Positions 13,252-40,344 of a stretch of DNA of 64,000 nt are shown one piece after another. The DNA comes from Dipetalonema caudispina (Eukaryota; Nematoda; Chromadorea; Rhabditida; Onchocercidae): contig JABVXV010000184.1 in NCBI GenBank assembly GCA_013365325.1, positions 58,555-122,554 on the forward strand. The letters are read 5' to 3'. How positions within the stretch are numbered: position 1 is the stretch's first letter; each line of letters opens with the position of its first letter. The position numbers were made by a program, and so were the translations under genes. The notes beneath the pieces are model-generated. The model had not been told where the DNA came from and did not search any database. It worked only from the letters and a program-made list of their open reading frames with translations.

Positions 13252-16200
13252 GAAATGGAAAGTGTAATGTTTTGATAAAAAAAAAAAAAAAAAAAAAAAT
13301 GGAAAAAGCAATATTTGAGGAGGATGAAAAATGAAATGACACATTGTGAAATGATTTTGATTTTAATTTAAAGGGACAAAAATGCAAAATTTCCACTATT
13401 ATTTCACTTTTTTTTTTTTTATTTTTCTGATAATTTTCCATGTTATGAGCATATTGTTTGTTATTTATGATAAAAATAGGATAATTTTCAGTTTAATAGA
13501 TGAAAGTTGAACAGAATGACTAAATCACTACTGATATGATTGTAATCAATTGTTGATATTGAACGAATAAACTGAAATTTCTGATATTTTTTCGGCAACG
13601 TACTAAAGTATACCGATATATGTTTGAGGTATATTTTTGACATTTCTAGCAAAAAAAATACCGAGGTATATTTTTGATATTTCTAATGTATACTAAAACA
13701 ATTTCTAAATAATTACCCAAGAATAAATGTAAAAAGTTTTTCTTTTCTGTTTTTTTTTTTTTTTATTCCTAAATTTTGATCCATAAAAAAGATGTTCTGA
13801 TTTTGATATTTTATCATTATTATAAATGTGAGTAATTCCATGAAATGTCATTAATTTTCAAAATTGACCTCTTTTATGCATTAATCCTATGATAGCTTCA
13901 AAGATACTAAATGAATTGTATTGAAATGAGAAAAGAGAGAGAGAGAAATTGGAAAAGAGTTACTTTGCTAAAATTAACTATTAGTTGTTGTAAACATACT
14001 TTTAAAATTATGATGAGAAATACTAAAGGATAGGAAATGCGGGAGAAAATATATTGGAAATGTAAATAGTAGAAAGGAGTAATGATAGAAAAAAAAAAAA
14101 AAACGAATGTTTTGTAATGAAATTTTCAATAAATAATTTAGGAACGATAATGAAATCTTTTAATTTCCTTTTTTTCTTTCTTTTATTCAGCTGAAAAGAT
14201 TTGTGAAAGATAGTAAATATATAAATGGCAAATAAAATTATGATAATTAAAAGTAGCAAATGATAAGGTGAGAGGAAAAATTCCTTTTTGATTTATCCAA
14301 TTTCATTAATTATGCAATATTTGAAATGAATAATTTCAATTGTTTCAATTAAATTTACAGTTTAAACAATGAATCATCCGATAATTATATTGCTTATTGA
14401 TTGATTATGGGTAAAATTTTATGAGTAATAGAAAAGTAATTAATTGATTGTCGATTGTTAATTTATCTCTTTTGCGCTATCATTCCTCTCTTCTGTTCCG
14501 CTGATTTAATATGTTTAAGATTTTGCTAATAAAATGCAGTAATTGCATGAAAGCTTTTATTTTATTTAATGAATTAATTTATTCATTATTTATTAAATTG
14601 CAATATTGATCGTATAAATGTTGCCGTAATTCGAAATGTATTTCAGATTTATGATAATTTGAAAAAAAAAAGATACATACAAAATTCAATTTTGAATATT
14701 TAAAGACAAGATTTTTTTCCCGGAAAATTTTTTCCTTAATGGATTTCTCGGGAAGTTTGATGTAAGCCGGAAAATATTACTTATCATGATATTACAAGAT
14801 GGTTAGAGTAAAGATGTGAACATTTAAGACAGCTATGTATTCTTTAATTAATTAGAGAGAATCTAAATATATGCTGATATTATCATAGACATATCAGGAG
14901 ATAATAGTGGTACTGCACTGAATTATAGTAACCATGATTGGTACTTTTTATTTTGTTCATCATCATATACGATAGCTATATTTTTTAATTTGTGAATAAA
15001 ATTGATTGAAATAGAATTTAACTGAATTAAAATTTTCTCACATAATAAAATTTAATTTTGAATTTTCTACTTAAAAGTATCATTTTATAGCATATGAATA
15101 TTTGCTAAAAATTACTTCATATCCTCTCGAAACATTTTCCGGAAGTTTATGTAAAGATGTGAATCATCTGAATAACACGCATTAATAATTAATTGAATTC
15201 CAACATTTCCTTCCATTCTCTTTCCGTTTATTATCTGTTCAACGAATGAAATTATTCACCAAATGATATTTATGCTCTTTTTCAAAAATTTTATATTAAT
15301 TAATTACATATATTTGTTATTAGAAATTATCATTGGTATAACTAAATTATTTTCATTTCTTCGTATTATTATATTTCAACGAATATAATATTTGTAGTTT
15401 TTTTGGCATTCTAATTTTTATTTCCTATCAAAAATATTAATTGAAAACTTTATGCTAATTAATACGAATGCTAACATTCGTTCTTATTAATTATTATTGA
15501 TATAATAGAAATGTTTTTTCCATTCTTCATTTCTTCATCGCTTTTTTTTTATTTATTTATTTATTTATCTGTTTGTTTAGTTGTTTATTTTTATTTGCCA
15601 AATTTTAATTGGTCAATTTACTATCATTATATGAAATGATATTTGGAATTTAATTTTGGTGAAAATTATCAAAATGAAAATTTATGGATTTCTATATCTG
15701 TTAATGTGTTTCTAAGGTTACCATTAAGAAAGCATAAATATGGATATAAAAATGTGTTCTTGTTAGTATATCTATAAGTGATATTTCAAATTTAAATTAT
15801 AATTTCTGATAGTAAACGTCAACTTTAATTAATAAATATGCATAAATTTATTTTAGGATAAGTAAATCTCAGGGCTTATTGTGTCTGATTACATTCTTCT
15901 CTTCTCTCCACTTGCAATTTTTACCTAAAACATTTTCTTCAAATGAACTTCTTAAATTATCTATGATTTTCACCATATTTAGTTGATAAAAATTGAAATA
16001 ATGTAAAATTGTCACCATATTTTAGATAAGTTAAAATTAAAATAATACATATAAATTGTATGATATTTGATGAGAATTGTTGAATTTAAGGATAAATTGC
16101 ATATGCGACATAATTTACAATTTATTCAAAAAACATCATTTATGTTGCTGGAGAAAATGAAAGTGGAAAAGAACAAAGAAGTTGAAAAGGAAAAGAAACA

Positions 16201-16540
16201 AAAAAAAATTAAAGGAAAGCATTTAAATTTTTAATTTTTGAAAATGTTATTAGACAAATAATTTAATTCAAACATCATCCTCTCATAAAATTTCAACTAA
16301 TGTTTCTTATTTCAACTTTCATTTTTTTCTATTTTATTTCTCAATTAATATGTTAGTTATTATGATCAGTTATAATTATAATTATAACATTTTGTATAAA
16401 TTTAATAATTCCCAAAAATTCTAAAATTTATACTTTTATTTTAGGCATGATTTCGATATATTTAATATATATGAAGACAAATTAAGTCTACTATCGATTT
16501 CATATATTTGAATCGAAAAAAGAAAGGAAAAAAAAAAAAA

Positions 16541-31394
<14,854 letters not shown>

Positions 31395-31743
31395 AAATTT
31401 AATTTAATTGCAAATCCTACTTGGATTCTAATTTCAGTACTACTACTATGTGTCAAGAATGCATTATTTTGTACATATATTCTTTTTTCTTCTTCATAAG
31501 AAGTATTTGTGAAACGTATATGAACTGTTCTGGTATTTATTTCAATTTAAATGAACGCCATAAATAACCAAGCATCAACTTTTCTCAAAAAAAAAGTTTA
31601 CGGTGCTAGCCATCTTAATCACTAATTAATTTAATTGAATTTACTTCTCGATTAAACTATCGATTATTTAGTTATGTTGTATATTTGTTATATCAAGAAA
31701 GTTATGTTATCTAATTGACAACAAAAAACAATTCCTGTAATTA

Positions 31744-31776
<33 letters not shown>

Positions 31777-31954
31777 TTGTGATTGATTATTTTTCATTTT
31801 TTGTAAATAACAAGAAATACAAACATCTGATAACTAAATATTAAAAAAAAATAAATAAAAAACAACTTTTAAACTAAAGAAATCATAGTAAACAAAAAAA
31901 ATGTAATAGAAAAATGAAATGAGTAAACGTAAAGCATAACACGTTTAAGTATAT

Positions 31955-32109
31955 GACATGCATAAAGGCGTACGCAAATGGCACGTACAGGGATGTACGT
32001 GTGATGCGTACGAAGAAATGCGCACATGACACGTGAGGAAAGCGTGTACATGTGACACATGCACAAAGATGTTTTGCATGTAGCACATACAAAGACGTGT
32101 ACATGACGT
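31955..32109. repeat. Degenerate ~25-bp minisatellite rich in ACGTG/ACATG
   Basis: About six units of 22-28 bp share the layout GACAC(A/G)T..., a short purine spacer (AAAGA or GGAAA), then G(T/C)GTACATG. Each unit is close to a dyad, so ACGTG, CACGT and GTAC recur on both strands. Its G+C content and CpG density are clearly above the surrounding DNA. Confidence 0.7.
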
Positions 32110-32433
32110 TACTCTTCTTTCCAGCGTATGTCATATGTAAAGGTAAAAAACAGAAAAGAACGAAACTGCACACGTACAAAAAGTGTTTTTCATAATTAGC
32201 TTTTCGATATGTTGTCGCAATCAGTTTATAATCAAATGATAATCTTGAAATGCAGAATAACTGAAAAACTCACCCGGATATTATCATAATCACAAGTGAA
32301 CTTTTCAAATGTGGACACTTTACATCAACTCATGTATTTTACGTGTATCACAGCATAATGAAATCCGAAACCAATGAATCTTTTCTTCAGATAGTGATAG
32401 AAAACACTGAGAGATCTGTTGTTAATGATAATG

Positions 32434-32483
32434 ACGGATTTTCCAACAAAATGATTGCCTGATCATTTTGTTGGAAAATTTGT
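32434..32483. repeat. Near-perfect inverted repeat (22-bp stem, 6-nt loop)
   Basis: The arms 32438-32455 and 32462-32479 match perfectly (18 bp: TTTTCCAACAAAATGAT and its complement, plus one flanking A-T pair). Outside them come two G-T wobbles and two further pairs; the loop is TGCCTG. It sits about 60 bp past the stop codon of the small membrane protein gene, in its likely 3' flank. Confidence 0.85.
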
Positions 32484-32541
32484 GTCTAACTGTCTTTCTT
32501 TTCCAATGTGGAAAGATATAAGATCGAGAAAAAAAACATTT

Positions 32542-33176
32542 TTATTCCATCTTCATCCGTTCTTGATAGCCTACAAAAGTCGGGAACGATTGCGCATTTC
32601 CATTTATGAAAATCCGTCGTGAAGCAATGATAATCAAGCTAACGATCAGCGCACTAAGTGAAGAAAACAACATAATTGGGGCAAATATCGCTAATCCAAA
32701 AAGAAATGAAGTAACTGAAACAAAAGTAACGTGTAAAGAAATTTAAATTAAAATGAAATTCACTATTTCAAAGTTAATTATTGGATCTCATATTGGATAG
32801 AGGTTAGAGGATAGTTAGGTGATAGTCTAAGCATGATAATGCTGAAAATTTCAAATAATTATATCATCTGCTATTGATAATTAAAGTATTTGACACTTAA
32901 GTACTGTAAGCATTTTTCCGAAAGCCAATTTCACTATGACTACAACAATATTTTCATAGTCGATAGCTAATTACAAGTTGGATAATTAGGAAAGATAGTT
33001 TGGAGAAATGCAATAAACTTACGTTGTACAAGGAAAGCTGAGGAGTAAATAACAATGCTCGATATGATAATATATAATAATAAGAATATAACGGGAATTG
33101 CATTAAAAATTATCGCTGTGTTAATCAGCACAGTAAACCGCCAATCTAATTCTTCACCAAAAATAATAGTTGACAT
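32542..33176 (-). CDS. Small multi-pass membrane protein, unknown function
   Basis: Two exons: 33176-33023 and 32714-32542, joined across a GTAAGT donor and TTTCAG acceptor in phase 1, giving 108 residues. The protein starts MSTIIFGEELDWRF. It then has two long hydrophobic segments in exon 1 (about residues 15-50, either one long hairpin or two helices) and another in exon 2 (about 53-82), followed by a basic ASRR and a short polar tail ending RMKME. No family was recognised. An acceptor (AATTTTAG) lies 10 bp before the ATG with no donor in phase, which suggests a trans-spliced start. An AATAAA motif overlaps the stop codon. It lies about 630 bp downstream of the stop of the next minus-strand gene, so the two may be co-transcribed. 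Confidence 0.75.
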
Positions 33177-33192
33177 CGCCGTAAGCTAAAAT
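33177..33192 (-). promoter_or_regulatory. Probable spliced-leader acceptor for the small membrane protein gene
   Basis: On the minus strand AAATTTTAG ends at 33186, leaving a 9-nt leader before ATG. Joining the nearest upstream donor here shifts the frame to an early stop, so a trans-splice site is the simpler reading. Confidence 0.55.
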
Positions 33193-33481
33193 TTCTCATT
33201 TTATGTTGTAATATATTTTCATATATAAGAGTAAATTGATGAAGTCAAACCTATACATTTCTCGGTAATGTTATTTACATTGAATTAACATTTTGCATAT
33301 TGCTGTTTAGCATATTCCACGACATGAAATCTCATTCTACACTGATGCATTTTTATTTTACTATCAAAAATAGAAGACATCGTTGAAGATTTATTTTTTA
33401 CTGGATAAAAATTTTAAAAGAAAAATAGTTGTAGGTACAAAAATAGTTGTAATAAATCTAATGACATAAATTCGTACTTAC

Positions 33482-33570
33482 TTGGTTTAGATTTGTTCAT
33501 ATTGTAATTCTCGGTTACTCTCAACGACTTCACACTTTGATCGATCACTTTCATCCGATGAATCAAACAG
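33482..33570 (-). other. Unassigned exon-like segment with two open frames
   Basis: On the minus strand an ATTTCAG acceptor and a strong AA|GTAAGT donor flank 89 bp. One frame is acidic, starts LFDSSDESDRSK and ends in a stop at 33487. Another is open throughout (CLIHRMKVIDQSVKSLR and on). Neither joins cleanly to my models of the neighbouring genes. It could be an alternative last exon of the larger gene. Confidence 0.4.
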
Positions 33571-33809
33571 CTGAAATCTAGAATTGAACATGTTATAATA
33601 ACAACAGATTATACAACACCAACAAACTATTTCCTAATCGAGCGCAAATTTAACTTTGGGAAATGCTTTAAAGGCTTTAGAGATTGATGTTGGTCGTCGC
33701 CAGGTGTTACTTATGTTTTAATTTTTGTTCGAGATGACCCAACAAAATGTAATCTTTCTAAATATCGATCAGCTCATAAGATATCCATCTACTCAGCTTG
33801 TTTACCTTT

Positions 33810-36800
33810 TCAACTTTCTGGAAATCCTGAATAGAAAAAGAATTGATGCATTTGGCTGTTTAAAAACTCCTCTCGATAGTTAATAAAATCAGCTTCAATA
33901 GCTGTTGAACTGTATAAATCACCGCTGTATTCTATATACGTTAGCAAATCCCTGATCAAATGCCTTGTTGATGCTCTGAGTTGCCTCTGTTGTCAATTCA
34001 TAGAAATATAAAGTGGACGTTAAGTGATAAGTTATTAGCAAAAAACAAAGCGATGAGTTTGCATTAAAACATATATAATATAATATTTATTTAAAAATAT
34101 ATTCCGAAATTAAAAAACCAAGAATCTCAAATATTTTTATGACAATTAGAAAGGTAAGAATCAAAAAAATTCTGGAAAACTCTCCACTTGATCGTATTAT
34201 ACAAATAGAATGGTAACATGTGATAAAATCATATCATTAAAATGGTTAATTTTTAATACAGGAAAAGTTAAAAATTTTATGACGAATATATGAACCAAAA
34301 ATGTGATGCTCGAATGGTATATTTTTCCGAAGGAAAAATTAAACACATAAAAGAAATAGAAAATATCAGATAAGTAAGGATTGCACGAAGAATAATTTTA
34401 AGAAACTGTAAAAGTAATCAGTAATATTGATAGACTAGTCGTGTGCTTTAAAGAAATGAAAATACTGGCATATAGATTTACAAGAATAACACAGAAAATC
34501 CAAACAGTTGATGAGATCACTGACATATTCTTAAAAAACAGAACTAGAAATATATGAAAGCAACGTACTTCACCAGTTTTGCTACTATATTCATCCCTGA
34601 CAAATTACCTGATATCTTCTGGTATTTTTGGAATTTTAATACCAGCAATTCGCTCAAAACCTTTCATTTTCATAAATTTTTGACATATTCCAGCTGCCCG
34701 TTCCTCGTGCACAATATTGAAACATTCAGGCTAAAAAGAATAGCATTAAATGGCTTTAATTTATGCATTTGAGAAAAGAATAATAAAAATGAACTAATGA
34801 ATAATTTAAACGGAATAATTCATGATAACATTTTGTTAACCTATTTCAAAAAATCTATGCTCGTGCGGCGCCAAATGAATTAATCACTCTAAACTACATT
34901 GCACTGAATGCTGCATGTAAGAATGATTTACTAATACAAAAACACATCAGAAATAAATGATTACAGGAGCGTCCTTCACGACGAAAAAGACAAAATTCAT
35001 GTAATAGACGGTTAGATATTCAAATGGTTTACCTAGAAATATGCGCAAAAAATTATCAGAAATACTAGAAATGAAGGCTTCAAATGTAAGTTTTTAATAG
35101 TTCGAAATACAACTAAAAACTGGCAGAAAAAATAAAATGATCGTTGGATTGTAGTTTAGAACTGATCTAACTTCATTAAATAAATCTATTTGTATGACTG
35201 TATGAGAATCTTTCAATCATATTTCTTTCAAATCCATTACAAATATTATGACTAGATTGACTCGTCTAATTTTTTTTAAAACTGTTCCAAATATTATTTC
35301 TATTAAGTAACAAGTTGGTGTTTAAAACAAAAAAATAACCAGAACCAGGTCAATAAGACCACTTTGAAATTGCACTATATTTAGAATCAAAGACAGTAAG
35401 AAGCTGTTGTAATATAACTCTTTTTATAAAAGTAAAATGCTGAATATTCAATAGGTATGCACAAGGACAAAATGTTAATATCATTCAGTTGAATCAGCAA
35501 AAGCATACTGTTACTTCGGAAAGTGGAATTCCAAGCTCCTCATTCACCTCCTCCATTGTCATTTGATATTCCAGATAATACATTATATCACGGAGAAGAG
35601 CATTTCCTGAAGACGATTAAAGTGGGTGGTTGCAATGGATGAATTAAGTAATAAAAATCAAGTCCCTTTCTTGATTTAAATTAAATCTAACAGCAGGTGC
35701 TTCATTCTACAAGAACTCTAAATGCAACAATGGAAAAATTAAATTTGAAAATTTCTTATAGAATTCTTAAACTGACAAAATCAATACTACAGCTTGATCA
35801 TGTTTGATTTTTGGTGAGAACAATCAACCTCTTTGTCGCTGAAAGTCAATGTAACGCAATGTCTCTCTAATTATTTGAAAGACAACTGCAAATTTCAAGG
35901 TAAGGTAGAGTGGGCTAAATCATGTCACGTACTTATTATTTCCCCTTAATTAGAAATTTTAAATAGGCCAAAAATTACAAACCATTTTCGTTCACGCTTA
36001 CAAAATTACGAAGGCGGGTATTTGAAAGAACTTTTACACAAAGTTCATCCACTTCATCAATCCACGTACCAGCAGCCTGTAATATTAATAGCGGATAACG
36101 GATATTTATACATATAAAAGTTTCAAATGTGAACAAGAGAAGTAATCGTAAGAAAAGCAAATAATTCACAGCATCATTAGCATTTCAAACTTGAATTAAA
36201 AAGGAGTTATTTAGCTGTTGACACTCACAGCTTACGTACAATATACAATACCATGAAGATCGGACGCTATACAATACTTAATCAAAAGTAACTTATGGAA
36301 TACGAAATATTTGTTCCTACCATAAAATGATAATGGATAACAGATATAACTGGATAAACTGCAAAAGTTTGTAGTATATCTGATGCTAAAAAAAGTTTGA
36401 AAGATCACAAAAAATTTTAAGGCAACTTTCTGAAGATAAAATTTACCCTGACAAGAGTTACTATGCATTTTTAATTGTACGATCAGTTCAAACTTGGCAA
36501 AACCAGCTTTCACTGATTAAGCTAGTCCAAAACTTTTTCATAACTTGGAGGAAGAAGTTTTTAAATTTTCAAGTTATTCGTTCAGTTAAATCAGTGGGTT
36601 GAGCATAGCAATCACTGATTAAACTAAAGTGGTGTTGAGTGCTCTCCTCCACATTTTTGCGATTCTTGTTTATTCAAATGTTTCCCAATAATGCATTTTT
36701 ATGAATTTAAAACTCGTTATTGGCAGACATTTACATTGAAAGGGAAAGTATAAACATTAATAAAATTGACACCTTCTCGGCAGAAACACCTCCTTCCGGG

Positions 36801-39800
36801 CCTGTTAACAACTTTAAATCCATATCGCTCATGGTCCTGAAGCAAAAAGGGTTCTTTCAAAAAAGTGCCAAGGACCACAATATTATATATGCTTGAAAAG
36901 AAATGAGGGGAGGTTTAAAGAGGTATATAAAACTAACCGATTGGTAACAGAGAGGGTTGGGTTGGAGCCAACATCATCTTTCATCTGCAAATCATTTTTT
37001 GTATTCTTTTCTTTGGTACATGACTAAACAGTCAAAAATTTGAATTAAAAATCTAAAAAATTACAAAAGTAAATTTAAACCACATTAAAGATCTGTAAAA
37101 TATTCGATAAATTTTTCGAAATTTCTTCTCAAGTACAATGAAGATGAAAATGACCTCTGCAGTTTCAATGCTTTGTGTATGTTGCGTTGATGAATGTTTC
37201 TCCTCTGCATGATCTCTAAATAAAGTAAAATTTATTAGAAAAGAAACTGGCACAATTAATTACTTTAACACTATTAAAAATGTTCCTACATTCACACACA
37301 GCGTCAGGCATGACATAAACCTAAACCAATCAAATATTGGAAAAGAATTCTGGAATTTTCTGGAATTATATGTCATGCATTGAATTCTTACATAGGACGA
37401 AAGATATAAAAAAAAAACTGAAACTTCTTGAAATCTTCAGTATGTAAACATTTAAATTTGAATGAATGATATATCTAACTTTGACTACCTAAATCAGGAA
37501 ATTAGAACAACAGGAAAATTTCCACTCACTTCAATTCATTACGAAGTTTACTACTTTCAATATTATTCTGAGACTGATCGATGAACCTATTTATGTCGTT
37601 ATATTTTTCGCTATTTCCATCCTTCAATAGTCACTTAATGTTATTTCATTGACAAAACTAAAACTAAAACCTTTCATAGAATGCTAGCCTTAATAGTTGC
37701 AGTGGATATATGTATAAGAAATAAAGTCTAAAAACATAAAAATTAAGCTAACAGCCGGTTCATATCGTTCATCAACAAAGCCAAAATGTCTTTCATATAA
37801 TGTAATGTCTTTAACATTGTGACAGATGATGGATTCTAAACTATAAACGTAACTTGATAAAAGAATAAAATACCTGAATTTGTTTCGTTTCTTTTATTTT
37901 ATGTAGTAAATGCTCAATGAATTCGCTATCCCATATATCTTCCTGGAATGAACCAACAAAATCTTTCCTGAGATGATGCTCATTATGTTTATCATGCAAA
38001 AATTTATCTGATATGATTATCAATGGATATTTCTGTTATACTGAAATGAATAGAAATAACCACTACAATGAAACAAAAAGAAAAATATCCAATTCTGTTC
38101 AACTTTTCCCACACTGCAGCTTGTTTCTTACTAATTGAAGTTGACGTGCAATATTAAATGATTGATGGGGAACAAATAATTCATATAATTCAAATCGATT
38201 ATAATTTTACTCACCTCGTCTAACTTCATGAATTCATTTTTTGGCTCAGCTGGAATATTGTTTTTCGACGAGCTTGCCAATTTGGGATCACTCTCACAAA
38301 TCATAGCCGTTTTATCAACCGCTCCCTGCAATATAACTACAAGATAAAACCTACAGCATATCTATTAGCTATTAGAATTTCAATAAATCTGTATTCGCGT
38401 GGAACGTTATCTTGAACTATTTCTTTAATATTCGCAATTTTCAAGCAAGCCTTTACTCTCTTTTTTGCTGCTTTAAGTTTACAGAATATCTAATTAAATC
38501 AAAAACAAAGAATGGAAGCTAGTCAGGAGTAATAATTATGTTATTAGAAACAAAACCTCATTAGCGAATGAGTTGGAAGGAGATTTATCACCAGAATCCA
38601 ATCTATTCTCTAAAATGAGAGAATTAGGTGAAATCATCGAACAGCTGTTATCATCAGCTAATGCATTAACCACAGATGAAATCATCGGACAGTTGTTATC
38701 ATCAGCTGATGGATTAACCACTTTTGAAGGGCGCTAAATTAAAGACAGCGATTATATTTTACAAAGTTAATTTGAAATAATTGAGTATAAAAGTTTTTAG
38801 TATCAGCAGTTAGAATCCATTAAGCCGCTACAATCTAGGATGCAGAAAGTCGCTAAATTAAAAGTAACATTTTACAAAGTTAATTTGAAATAATTGAGTA
38901 TAAAAGACGATCAAGCATTTCTGGACAAAAAACAAATTAAAACAAATTGTTTAATGATAATTAAACCAACTTTATTTTCATCGGTTTCCGAGAGTTCGCC
39001 AGTGCTTCCAACTGGTGATCCGGATATATCAATTTTTATAATGGGTATTTCATCATCCTGTCAAAAAATATTTAAGCTGTACAAACCTATAGAGTTTTAA
39101 CCAATCTACAAATTTCAGTCAAATTTATTTAGTAAATAGGGAAACGGTCATCAAAAAGAGAATATATTATGCAATTCATCAAAATAAACTAACTTATATG
39201 TATGTGCTTTAATTTCTTTAAAAGACTAAGTATATAATTGTATAATAAACATAGAACCGCAGGTAGATTTGCACAAGTCACATATCAGTCAGTGAATTTT
39301 CAAATAAAATATGCATCTCGACTTTTCCAAGCGTTGAAAATGCAAAAAGGAATATTTTAGTGCTCTAGGATGATTCATGAACAATTCTAGAATGCTACGT
39401 ACAGTGATGCTAAACATCATCTTTAAAACAATATCATTTGTTATTAAATGGTAATCCATTACATTATTGTTTAATTTGAAAAGAAAAATTTTTTTTTAAC
39501 TTACGATAGCTAGTGACTGGCCCAATGTTATACTTCGATCTGCAAAGTATTAAATATTAGAAAAAAGAAATACTAAACATTGACATCTAATGCATCTATA
39601 TCGAAAAAACAATAAACATTTTTTACTTTTCCAACATATTTACTTACCTTCACAAGCATCATCGTACTGTTCAACTTCTGTAAGTTGAGCATATGTTTCG
39701 AAACATCGTTTAGTTGTAAAGAAATCATCTCTCTATTAAATAAATCTATTAGATTAACATTTAGGGGACAAAAAAAATTACATAATGCCACATGTGCATA

Positions 39801-40086
39801 TTTCGAATGAAGCATGAATGGTATCTGTCAAAAATTATATTAATTTAGTAATAACCAATACTTTGGATAGGTATAAGTTCACTTACAATTCCAGCAACAA
39901 TATTACTATCAGTGGTTGCATAAATACCAATGCCAGAAGTATTATCATTAAACACTTTGTAATAAAGGATCGACATTGTTGTACCGACAGTAGGTCGAGC
40001 AGAATATGCTATATCCAATAAAGTGATAACACAGTCTAGAAGTAAAATTTCATACATTTCTCGTTATCACATGGATACCATCATTT

Positions 40087-40132
<46 letters not shown>

Positions 40133-40272
40133 TACCATCATCATTGTTACTATTCTTATTTTATCCTTATTCTTCTTGTTATTATTACTATTATTATCAT
40201 CATTATTACTACTATTGTTACTGTTACTATTACTATTACTATTACTTTTGTTATTATTATCATTATCATTAC

Positions 40273-40344
<72 letters not shown>

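Larger units (their letters stand above)
1..16540. other. Gene-free AT-rich region upstream of the cyclase gene
   Basis: I see no supportable exon chain here on either strand. The open frames are short, rich in Phe/Lys/Ile/Asn and run through A/T homopolymers, so they look like by-products of base composition. Contents are poly-A and poly-T runs, short microsatellites and long runs of A/T-rich low-complexity sequence. A less AT-rich island lies near 6940-7080. The region may hold distal promoter elements or an unrecognised 5' exon of the cyclase gene, but nothing specific is visible. Confidence 0.6.
31395..32541. other. Convergent intergenic region
   Basis: Lies between the stop codons of the cyclase (+) and the small membrane protein gene (-). 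It holds the 3' ends of both genes, a poly-A run near 31749-31777, AATAAA-like motifs near 31850, the minisatellite at 31955-32109 and the hairpin at 32434-32483. The overlapping minus-strand open frames through the minisatellite are artefacts of the repeat. Confidence 0.7.

Noticed and set aside
31869..32179. Two overlapping minus-strand frames of 65 and 98 codons
   Set aside because: They read through the ACGTG/ACATG minisatellite; the Cys/His/Tyr/Met-rich repeats in the translation come from the DNA repeat.
34830..35060. Possible extra minus-strand exon reading KPFEYLTVYYMNFVFF
   Set aside because: Its length would break the phase between the exons ending 35515 and starting 34730; kept out pending transcript data.
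36232..36513. 93-codon minus-strand frame between two exons of the uncharacterised gene
   Set aside because: The flanking exons join in phase without it, and no good splice pair places it in frame.
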